Below, piece after piece: positions 22,842 through 32,900 of a stretch of 64,000 bases of DNA. Both the position numbers and the translations under genes were made by a program. Under the pieces are notes generated by a model. The model had not been told where the DNA came from, made no database searches, and saw only the letters and a program-made list of their open reading frames with translations. The DNA is taken from contig CATNEN010000034.1 in assembly GCA_950097015.1 (NCBI GenBank), positions 5,474,501-5,538,500 on the forward strand, given 5' to 3'. How positions within the stretch are numbered: position 1 is the stretch's first letter; each line of letters starts with the position of its first letter. Origin of the DNA: Macrostomum hystrix (lineage: Eukaryota; Platyhelminthes; Macrostomidae).

Positions 22842-24203
22842 TTACAAGATCGGGCTACCCGAAGTCGCCCCGATTGTATGCCTTGTGACATCGGGATAAT
22901 CGGCTAGCAGAATCGAGTGCGTCTGTTGTTGCTGCTGCTGTTGTTGCTGCTGCTGCTTCTGTTTCTGTCTTTCCTTTTCATTTCCAGGGCTTGAGCCAAA
23001 AAAATCCACTGTTGAACTTGGTCCTCGAGCCGTAGCAGCCACCGCAGCAGCAGCTTCGCAGTCAAGCATGGAGTTACGATAGTACAGATGATACTGCTGT
23101 TGTTGCTGCTGCTGCTGCTGCAGAGGCCGTTGCTGGCGATGCTGCTGCCGGTGCTGGTGCTGATGCATTGGCTCCCCAGGCTGATAGTGCAGTTGGTCCC
23201 TGCGCCGAACCAGAACGATGAGCGCGGCCAGGGCGCTGAGGATCAGGCAGAGAGAGGTCACGGGCACGGCGATGAACACGGGGTGGATGAGATCGGTGTG
23301 TCCCGCGCTGCCCCCGCTGATGCTGTCGACGCCCCTGACGGCAGTTTCTTCAGGCTGAAGATGCGGTGGCGGCAGCTCTTGCTGTGGACGAATCGGACGA
23401 CGTAGCCTCCAGCCAACTGTCGGTTCTGGCGCCTGCGGTAGCTTCGGCGGCTTCCGCTCAGAGCCGGCCGAATGTGAGATGAGCCGACGGTCCGGATGGT
23501 GTGGCGGTGGAGGCGGCGGCGTAGGCAGACGAGGCGGTGGGGGTTGCTCTGCTGAGTTTGCTAGCTGTCTAGCGGGAGACTCGCCAGAATGTTGATTCCA
23601 CGGTGGTAGTCTACGCAGATGATCAGTCTCTGTGGATGCCGGTTTTTATGCATGTAAGATACAATAGAATGGAAATGCATTGAAAAGGCTTCATGAAACT
23701 ATTTTTGCTACATGCTGAGTCGACGCACAGCCGGAGTGAGACCCATTTCTTGAGTGCGCAGACCCTTTTGATAAAGGTCCTCACCGAGAAACTAGAAAAG
23801 TATCTGGCTATTTAGGGAGAGGGATGCATCCTAGCCCACTCTAACTTTCTCGGAAAACTGCGAACGCAGCTTTAATTACCTGCAGCGACAGTCGTAGTCG
23901 CGGTCCAAGCAGGCAGTGTAGCTTGTATCACACTGTTGCACCATGGAGTTGAGCAGCAGTGAACATACAGCTGGCCGCCAAGGTGAACCACGAATTCCTT
24001 CGCGTCTGAATTATCCGAAGAATCTACTGAGCAGATGTGATGATTAGCATGAGTCAGGCAGCCCTTCTCAAGTGGCACAGGAGTGTCTTGCTGCTGCTGT
24101 GGCAGACGCTTCAGCTTGATGTAGCAGAAGGTTTTCGTCCTGCACAGGTCGACGCCCGTGGCAATGCAGTCCCCGGTGGTACAAGCGCACTTGATACCGC
24201 CGC
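22842..24203 (-). CDS. BAMBI: BAMBI homologue (TGF-beta pseudoreceptor), 5' exon not found
   Basis: Two exons are clear: 24203-23880 and 23629-22842, joined in phase 1 with GT-AG borders. The first encodes the cysteine-rich ectodomain: IKCACTTGDCIATG, LCRTKTFCYIKLKR, PLEKGCLTHA and the terminal HCCSTPWCN, which align segment by segment with BAMBI (C-x-C, CxATG, GC, CC...CN). The second has a Pro-rich juxtamembrane stretch, a transmembrane helix (VFIAVPVTSLCLILSALAAL and on) and a cytoplasmic tail with two poly-Gln runs. The tail has no kinase domain, as expected: BAMBI resembles a type I receptor without a kinase and dampens BMP/activin signalling. Human BAMBI also has three coding exons split this way. 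The signal-peptide exon must lie beyond 24204 on the minus strand, and I could not place it. About 369 residues are visible. Confidence 0.85.
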
Positions 24204-24235
24204 CTGAAAACGGTACGTTTTATAGCCCTTTTATC

Positions 24236-24355
24236 TTTTATAACTTGTTCACGACAGTACGCGAGTACGATAGTACGTGAGTATCATAGTACGTGAGTAC
24301 CATAGTACGTGAGTACCAAAGTACGTGAGTATCATAGTACGTGAGTAGTACTATT
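24236..24355. repeat. 16-bp minisatellite, about 6-7 copies
   Basis: Units of the type AGTACGTGAGTACCAT (variants ATCA, CAAA) just upstream of the acceptor of the BAMBI ectodomain exon, within the upstream intron. Each unit contains ACGTGAGT, which would look like a splice donor on the plus strand. Confidence 0.9.
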
Positions 24356-25911
24356 TGATTTAGGGCTTGTCTAAACGTGAAGCAGCTATCGGATCCAAGA
24401 TATTTTGGATAAAGATCGAAAACAGATAATAATATTTGTGCGAAAGTTGCGCTTCAATGACAGGATCAGAAGGAAGCACTTGTCTTTACGGGCTTGACTT
24501 TTTCTACAATGGGACCCCAAAATGTGCCAAATACGAGCATCGCATGCCAAACTGTTTATCGCCGCTGTATACTGAGCAATAAAGGTACTCAAGTGTGCTC
24601 AAAGACCCTATATTGGCTACTAAAATTTCACTCCTTCCATTGTTTGCGTGAGAAGGTGAGAAGAGTTGCGCGCACATTCCGTTGGTCTCACTGAGCTGAA
24701 AAAAGCTCATCAGCTTATAAAAAACAGCGTCCCCATAAAAAGCTTCCTTTGCCAGGTGTGGGGGCTGTTGCTGAGACTGGAGGACCCTCTTCTCATTCAC
24801 TAATAGTTTGGGTGGGGAGAGGGGCAGCTGGCAATGGCTGGAAGACAGATGAAAACAGAGCATCCGTTCACAGATTTCTCGCCTCATTCTAGCCGGCCCC
24901 GGGACCGCCCCCTCTTCAGCCCGCCAGGAGGGAACGTCGGTCGCGCACGACTGGCTCTAGAGCTACTCCGGCAGCTGGGAAAAAACTCCCTGGCTGTCTG
25001 GCAGCTGGAAATCGCGTCCGCTAATGACGGAAGCCGGACTCAAGAAGGATTCCAAGCCAGCTGGCAGCATGGGGAACTGCACGGAACTATTTATCCATTG
25101 TGGTCGTACGAGAGCATTAGAAGTCTTTCAGAATGTAGTTAGCAGAGGTGTGCAAGGCCAAGTTGCTAGGCCTGTGAAATGGAATTGCACACAAACCATG
25201 TGCCCGCTAGTGTGCGCTTTGAATGAAGAAAATCATGGAATTTATTTTATTTTTAAGCTTCGTTTCCGGCTGTCCCTACGGTACAAATCATGGGTCTTGT
25301 GCGTGCGTTGCCTATGGCTCGTTATTGTTATCTCCGCCAAGGGAGCCGCAATGACTTTTATATTGCAGCCACCAAGCAGGTTACAATTCTAGTTGCAAAC
25401 TCCTTAGAGTTAATCTTTCTCGCTTTCCAGTTTCTATATAACACCCCCAGAAACCGAAATGCATCTTTATGATCCCCTTTTCAGGAGGCACCTGATGTTT
25501 TATCCTTCGTTAAGAAAAAGCAGACACTGCTATTATAGCGTCGCTGATGGTTGTGGCGTGTTTCGGCCCAGAAATCGGACATGAAAATCAATTCGAAAGG
25601 CATTTTATTATAATTTTGATTCCATTTCTTCACACACATCAAACAGGGAAGGAATTTGATTAGACAAAGTGTTGATGAGATTTTTTATAATCTAGACTAC
25701 AAATTTGGAAGATTTCCTGTTTTGGACTGATACCGATAGTTAATGACAAAACATTTCCGTTTCGTTTTTTAGTAGCCAAGATGCTGGAATCAACCGAACT
25801 CAAACCACAAGACATGATCAAATTCGTCCTTTCAAAGTCACAGGTAAAGTGATCGATCATTTGATAGCCCCTTTATAAATACTGTGTACATGATGAGTTT
25901 ACTGTTTCCAA
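24356..25911. other. BAMBI upstream intron or 5' region, no exon placed
   Basis: Unique sequence, AT-rich at the ends, with a GC-rich patch at 24880-25070. Several short frames are open on both strands, but none has a signal peptide in the right phase to be the missing first BAMBI exon. Confidence 0.4.
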
Positions 25912-25938
25912 TGAGGGGATTTAGCCTAGGGGTTAGAG

Positions 25939-26437
25939 CAGGGGTCGGCAAACTCCGGCCCGCGGGCCAGATGCGGCCCTCGAAGCTCCCAAATCCGGCC
26001 CGTTGCCCCTTCTGACATCTACAGTGTCCTGTTTCATCTCTCTCGTGTCTAATATCTCCCGTGTCTAATCTCTCCCGTGTCTAATCTCTTACCTGTCTTA
26101 TCTCTCCCGTGTCTAACCTCTCCCGTGTCTCATCGCTCTCGTATCTAATCTCTCCGGTGTCTAGTCTCTCCCGTGTCTAATTTCTCCCGTGTCTAATCTC
26201 TTTCGTGTCTAATCTCTCCCGTGTCTAATCTCTTCTCTGTCTCATCTCTCCCGTTTCTCATCTCTCTCGTGTCCCATCTTTCCTGTGTCTCATCTCTCTC
26301 GTGTCCCATCTTTCCTGTGTCTCATCTCTCCCGTGTCTCATCTCTCCCCTATCTCATATTTATACAGTCAATGCGGCCCGCTGTCGTCTTTTAGGCTCTC
26401 TCTTTGGCCCGCCAGCAAATAAGTTTGCCTACCCCTG
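25939..26437. mobile_element. non-autonomous hAT-type DNA transposon (499 bp)
   Basis: The ends are CAGGGGTCGGCAAAC (left) and GTTTGCCTACCCCTG (right), which are 15-bp terminal inverted repeats with one mismatch. They are flanked by a perfect 8-bp direct repeat GGTTAGAG (25931-25938 and 26438-26445). An 8-bp target duplication and CAGGGGTCGGCAAAC-type termini are characteristic of hAT elements. Subterminal sequence is rich in GGCCCG on both sides. There is no transposase frame; the middle is a minisatellite. Confidence 0.88.
26030..26360. repeat. 16-bp minisatellite inside the hAT element
   Basis: Units of TCTCTCCCGTGTCTAA with variants (TTTC, CTC, CATC) fill the interior of the 25939-26437 element, about 20 copies. 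The array makes up roughly two thirds of the transposon. Confidence 0.9.
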
Positions 26438-26660
26438 GGTTAGAGGGTCAAGTAGTCGGCGGGTTGTTGTAATCGAGCTTGAAGGTCAGGAGTTCGATTA
26501 CGGACTCGACCACGGGAACAATTTGAGTTCTTTAAAAAGACACTTAACTCTGCATTGCTACTGTTCATCCAGCTGATATTTGGGTGTCAGCATTACCTGG
26601 GGTCATGGACTGAAGTGGATTTGGACTGATGTTCCTATCATACCACATTTTTTTACAAAC

Positions 26661-29600
26661 TCAAGATTTTTTAAGTCAGCTTACCCCGGACGAAGGCTAC
26701 AGCGGCGAGGCAGTGAGCAGCGAGCAGACCAACCTGAAGCATCGCCCTGGTACTCATGTCAACCCGGGTCCAACCACGGCAAAAGCGGTACAATGGGATT
26801 GTTTGCCTTCTCTGGACTCAGGCTTGGGAGCTGTTAAGTGAAATCAGGCTTTGAATAGTGAGCTCACTTATATACAAAGCAATGACAGGTCCGCTATCGA
26901 GGTACCCTTCTAGAGGGACACAAGAGGCGTTTGGAGTGAAGAATAAGTTGGAAGAGACGCCAGCTGAGAAAAACTCCCTGCCACAGCTGCATCGAAGGCC
27001 GTCGGCGCACTGGACTTCGCAACCCCCGTCCAATAGAAGCGCGCCATCTCGGTGCAACCGCCCTCTCTCCAATCTCCACTCTCCACTCTCTTTCTGTGTA
27101 TACCCTGACGACATTCCATAGGGGGTCCTAAAACATTTCTGAACAGTTTCAAGAGGGCACGGTAGGAAAATTGCTCGCCGCACCATTAGAGTGTGCAGCG
27201 CCCGCCCCCCTTGCTCCGTGTGCGCCCAGTGTGCCAACTTCCTGACACAATGCTGCTCTTTCAGCCCTCTTTTCTCCCCCCTCAATCTCCCCTACTTTGC
27301 TCCGCCATTCTTTCCCCTGGATCGTCTGGCAGGCGGTCCGCCGGGTCTCGACTTCCATTCAGCCGGCAATTTCCCTCCCCCCCTCAGGCCCGTGTTTGCT
27401 GCTGCTTCAGCTGGCACTGGGAACAATCGGTTTGAGCAGGGCCGCGCCCCACCCCATCTGATTCCTGCTTCTTCCATGCAGCGATGCGGTGAGCAGGGCA
27501 GCATCGCTCCCTCCTTCACCCAGCTGGCCGGCCACAGTGGCCTGAGCTAGCCCCATCCGACACGGTGCAGTAGGTCGGCGGGCACACTGGCCCGCATAAA
27601 AAGCTCACTTCCGGCGGCATTTCGGAGCCAGCGGTAGGTCCAACCCCGCACCCCCTACTCCGCTGACATTCTGAGCGCCAACCCAACACCGATGCCAGCT
27701 GCCGCCACACCGCCTGCCGCCGTTGCTGCCGCCGCCGCAGCCGACGCCACCGCTAGTATTCTTCTTCTTCTTCTCCTAGCACCGCTGTCAGCGCAGGAAG
27801 GGAGTTGAAAGACGCCATCGCAGTGGGAAGGAAGCGACGGGAAGTTGTAAGGCAGCAGCGGCGACAGCCAGGTAGGAGGAGGCCGCCTGCTCAGCCAAGC
27901 GATGCCACGGCCCGCTCAGTTTGACAGGTTCAGGGCTAGGCTACTCCAGGCTCTCAGGGCTGACCTCAAACTGAAATTATCACCTGCACGGATTAGCTGC
28001 TGATTGACGCGGCCGAGGAGTTTGACAAGTTCTAGAACAACAAGAAAAACTTTTCAACAATGCTCGACTTTCACTTTTGAGAGTTGCGATGAAAATCATC
28101 GTTAGAGAAGAATAATTTTTTGACTGCATGGGCATCACAGTGAAGAATAAATCTCAGTGATTTTCAATTCATCGCGCACCCGAGCTTTTTATGCCTCAAT
28201 CTAGCTTCTTTTCCTGACAGAACTTCCCGACTGCGACTCCCAGCACATCCGAAGGAAAGTTTTGCCGAAATTTGCAATCAAAGAGAAGCGTTTTTATTTA
28301 GAAAAATAAATTTTTGGTCAAGAGTTTCTCGAAGGGAGCAGATAAGTCTCATATTTTACTAACCCTGGAGTTTGTCTCCTGTGCTTGTAGCTCCAATGCT
28401 TCGGGATTTCACAGTTTTTCAATGTAGTAGTTTTAGTCAAATACGCTTTTTCTTGTCCTACAATCCAATTTGCACTAAATACTACTGTCAGCAACAAGCA
28501 AGCAAGTATTTTCTTTCTTGAAAGTGCTCCTAACTATTCAAGTCTATATTGTTGAGCTAGAACAGAATTAAACACAGTCATGAGGATAAGTGACCGTTAG
28601 CCTCTCCCTTGCTTACCAATGACACGGGGAAACGTTTAACAAAAAATGTTGGAATTTTGATTGGAGACACTTTTGAAAGAAATTATTCTTCAAAGATTAT
28701 CAAGCGAGTCGCAATTATTATATTTTTTGCTTTTCTGCAAGGCATTATCATCTTTTCAAAGTTTTATTCAGGCTACCATTGAGATTGATTCAACAGAACA
28801 TCAACTCAAAAGCAGACTGTGCTCCACAATATATTGTCCAGCAATTCTACAGTGGAATTCACAAAGGCGCTCAAAAGAATTTATTGAAGTAAATCGCATT
28901 AATCACTGGCCTTACAGACCTATACTTGTCGACCAGTGGGCCTTCTGTATGCAAATGAGAGCTCAAGTTGTGGAGACATAATGCCCGCTGTTGGATTATC
29001 CTGGATGGGGGCAAACGAGGTTCCTTGCGTTCTTCCCAATCCCTCACTTCCCTGAAGTTCATTCTACTCATTCCACTTCAATGATTTTGCGGCTACAGGC
29101 CAGGCACTGCGGCCTCGGATACCAAGATAGGAGTGAAACTCAATTACGAATGCTCATTTGTTGGCAGTGTGGGATCAACTTAGCAGCAGGAGACTATTGG
29201 AATAGGATCTGTATGTACGATACTTCTCAGTGCTTTGATTCTGATGGCTAGGTAGCCACTGGGTATTTGTACCTTTGCACTTTTATTTTGGCCAAGCAAA
29301 ACTTTACGAAAGAGATTATATTTTATGGATAGCGGCTAAAGATTTTAAATTAGAATGTGAAAATCGTTGCTGCTACTAGTACTAACAGTAGTAGGTGAAT
29401 TAATCACAAACTTTATAAACTGATTATGACAGAAAAAGACAGACAGAGGTAATTGGAGGTCTTAAGAAAGACAGAAACGAAATAAAAGTACAACCATACA
29501 AATAAGGGGGTATAGTTAATTAGATAGGAAATAGGGTTGAGCAGAAGATCCTCAATGTATTATTAGACACGGACACACAATGGGAGTTTTTTCCCGATAA

Positions 29601-29961
29601 AGACATGTCCAAGAGCAGACGGACCGAAGACTTTGAGAGACGAAATCGCTCAGGCCACTGCCAAACGACTTGTCTCTGCTTCTCGATACGCATTCCCTGT
29701 TATATGCGTGCCTCTCCCATTCTGCAGTGGCTAGCAGTGGGCGAACCAATGGCAGCCGAGGAGAACGACCCGGAGGTTAGGCTGGGGGGGGGGGAGACAC
29801 GACGGGAGCAATCTATAAACCGCACAATCGACTGGAAATCTGTGTTGTTTCTCCCGCCAGTCCCGCCAGTCAAAACTGCGTCGTCTCAAAGCCTCGAGGC
29901 CTCGGCTCAGGCCCCGATCCGTAGCACAATAGACAGAGGCGCGCATCTGACAAGTTTATGG
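26661..29961. other. region between divergent BAMBI and NETO-like genes, no gene supported
   Basis: The stretch 26690-27960 is GC-rich and carries many short overlapping frames on both strands, none with a recognisable domain. A TATA-like CATAAAAAGC lies at 27595, and an ATG at 27692 opens a 38-codon frame with a leucine-rich, signal-peptide-like segment that stops at 27808. The stretch 28000-29550 is AT-rich with no exon-like segment. The interval probably holds the promoters of both flanking genes and perhaps untranslated exons. Confidence 0.4.
29814..29819 (+). promoter_or_regulatory. possible TATA box of the NETO-like gene
   Basis: TATAAA lies about 145 bp upstream of the start codon at 29962, in a GC-rich context. 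Position and composition fit a core promoter, but there is no direct evidence for a transcription start. Confidence 0.3.
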
Positions 29962-32900
29962 ATGACTGGCTGCCTGCCAACTCCGCTGCCGTTGAGGAAT
30001 CTCGGCACAACTGCCGCTGTCGCACTGCTGCTGGGACTGGCTTTGGCAGCGATGTCTGCGCTGCCGGTTGTTCGCGGCTTCCGATGCAACGGTGAGCACC
30101 ATTCTGACCTCAGTGAAATGCTATCTAAGGTCTTTCATGAGGTTCAGAATGCTTGGAAACTGACAGTAATTGGTCCTTAAATTTGTGAATTGTAAGACAG
30201 GGCCTCCAAGCCATCTAATCAATGTGGCTCAGGGACCCTGGTAACGCTCCGTCATCGTTTTGGGGGCCTTTAGGTGTCATTTAGTTCGCTCTTCGCTCTT
30301 GAAATGCAACTCGCAATGCCAATTGCAGCTCACCAGACAGTGTACCACAGCGATAACTCCAGCTCGGGCGAGCTGAAGTCTCCAAACTACGGCCACTCCA
30401 GCATTCCCAGGGGTATGTGCTTCTCGTTCACTCTGCTCACCGGACCGACAAAAATCATACAGCTGCGTCTCATCCAGTTTCAAATCGGACAACGCGAGGA
30501 ATCTTCTGGGTGAGTTGAAATAGTCGCACCAGTTGTTTAATCCACACCGGATTATCTTATCAGAAGATTTGTTTAAAAAATCAATTTAGAAAATGGTCAG
30601 CTGACTTAGACTCGAAGCTGCTAGCGGGATTATAAAAATAACTTACTAACCACCTGCCGTGTTTCGTCCTTTGCCAAACCGGCTTGCTTCAGCAGGAAAT
30701 GCTCATTTTAAGACTGCCGAAAAAGACAGAGTCAATACTTGAACAGGTTTGAATTTATTAAAAATTCTCCCCTCGCTGAGTCACGCGGTGAGGATCAATG
30801 AGGCGCTGATCGCGCATAAATTTTCCTTATTGTCAGAAAACTCCGATGCGGGAAACTTAGCTGAAAACTCATGTAAGGATAAATCTAAAATTACTGCGCA
30901 AATAGAATAGATACGAGTTTAGTTTAATGTTTTTTAGATTATAATGTTATTTCATAAGTGCAGTTTAGTGCAGCTTGTAGCAATGAAACCAACACCCAAG
31001 GGAAGATGTCTGTTGACTCCAGCCTCCCAATGCCCCCGTCAAAGACACTTTTGAACACAAAGACACATAGACAATTGACTACTTCAACATTGTGTCTGCG
31101 AAATCCCATTCAATGAAATCCCATTCACTGAAATCCCATTACCTGAAATCCCATTCACTGAAATCCCATTCCTGAAATCCCATTTACTGAAATCCCATTC
31201 CCTGAAATCCCATTCACTGAAACCCCATTCACTGAAATCCCATTACCTGAAATCCCATTCACTGAAATCCCATTCACTGAAATCCCATTCACTGAAATCC
31301 CATTCACTGAAATCCCATTCACTGAAATCCCAATCACTGAAATCCCAAATCACATTTCAGTAAATGGGATTTTAAGTCCGATAAATTCTTCAGCATCAGA
31401 ACAAAGCATGTGAAAATGATTGAGAATTACGAGCAGTTGGGTCAACAAAATTTTAACCATCCAAGCAGATTTTTACTGAAATTAACTGTAGTGACGAGAG
31501 CAGCCGATAATGTACTTTCCCGCTTCCTTCCAGAAGGACGGGAGTCCCTTGCTCGATCAGGCTCGCCACCACAGGTCCTGTTGCAGCACTTTCTGCTGCC
31601 GAACCAAATTTCTCTCAGACAGTTTTCCTGATGGTGTTTTCCTAACTCAGCCACCCCAAACTACCCCTCTCCAGAATGGGGAAGAGAACTTGTGCTTGGG
31701 TCACACAGGCTGGGATGTAGACAGGCTTCAATCCAGTTGGTTCAAAACGTACTTATCGCCGTCACTTCCAGGTCAGTGTCTTCAGTTATTCGTAGAATAC
31801 CAAAGACAGCATCTCAGGCTTGAGAAGGCTTGAGTAGGAATTTACTACGACAGTATGTTGCAAAATCCCTTTCTGACAGGCCGTGAGCTGCTCACCGGTT
31901 CGAATGTTGCAGGCAGGCAAAATACTGAACTCCCACTACTCAGGTCCCAAAGCCTGGCTGTTTCTATTCTAGTTTCTTCCCTGGAATAAAATATATGTTG
32001 GCAGGTTTGAAGACAGAAGGTTCTGCTAACATTGCTTCTGGAAGACAGTGTTTAGGGATCAATAATTGATTGGTGTCGCTTGCCAGAAAAATATCCCCTA
32101 ACCGCTCAGCTATGGGAATCTTCTATATTTTTTCTGTTATCTTCCCGACTCTAAATGTTATCCATCCGATGAACTTTTGGGCTACCCGCCCCCGGGATAG
32201 TTTTTCTCCCTAACAACAAGGCGATGGGCAGTTTTCCCACTTCGCGCTCCCCCAGTTGCCCTCCTAGGCGCGGCAATCAGGCCAGGCCGCAGTGAGTTCC
32301 TGTGTGTCTTGAGTAATTGAATTAATTAAGGTAAATACACCGCCGCCAATGACGCCGCGACCGGTGATTTTTGGAAGACTGGCTCTCACAGGACTCACTT
32401 TCTCTCGTTAGTTGAACTCTCCCGCTCTGTCTATTTCTCTCTAACTCAGTCATGCAACTATGCTGCTGTTTCTAGCACTGAAATACATACTAAACATTTC
32501 AGATTATGCGCGCGCTTCTGTGGGACAAGGGGGAGAGACAGTGAAAAAAGAGAAAATGCAAAAAACAATAAGAGAAGAAAGCAGTCATTGGCAGCATGAC
32601 ATTGAGTGACAATATCATCAATCAAAACCCAGTAACAGAAATCCCATTCACTGAAATCCCATTCACTGAAATCCCATTCACTGAAATCCCATTCACTGAA
32701 ATCCCATTCACTGAAATCTCATTCACTGAAATCCCATTCACTGAAATCTAATTCACTGAAATCCCATTCCCTGAAATCCCATTCACTGAAATCCCATCCA
32801 CTGAAATCCCATCCACTGAAATCCCATTCACTGAAATCCCATTCACTGAAATCCCATTCACTGAAATCCCATTCACTGAAATCCCATTCACTGAAATCCC

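Larger units (their letters stand above)
25912..26660 (+). mobile_element. family-1 SINE interrupted by a hAT-type element
   Basis: The left part (25912-25938, TTTAGCCTAGGGGTTAGAG) and the right part (from 26438, GTTAGAGGGTCAAGTAGTCG, then GTCAGGAGTTCGATTACGGA and AAAAGACACTTAACTCTGCA) together form one tRNA-derived SINE of the same family as the copy at 14048. The interruption is the element at 25939-26437. Confidence 0.8.

Noticed and set aside
24504-24887. Candidate first exon of BAMBI on the minus strand
   Set aside because: A 127-codon frame without a credible signal peptide, and no donor in the phase needed to join 24203.
26818-27285. 155-codon minus-strand ORF with a cysteine cluster
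   Set aside because: CEVQCADGLRCSCG looked domain-like, but spacing fits no module I know. Its possible donor at about 26869 is in the wrong phase for BAMBI.
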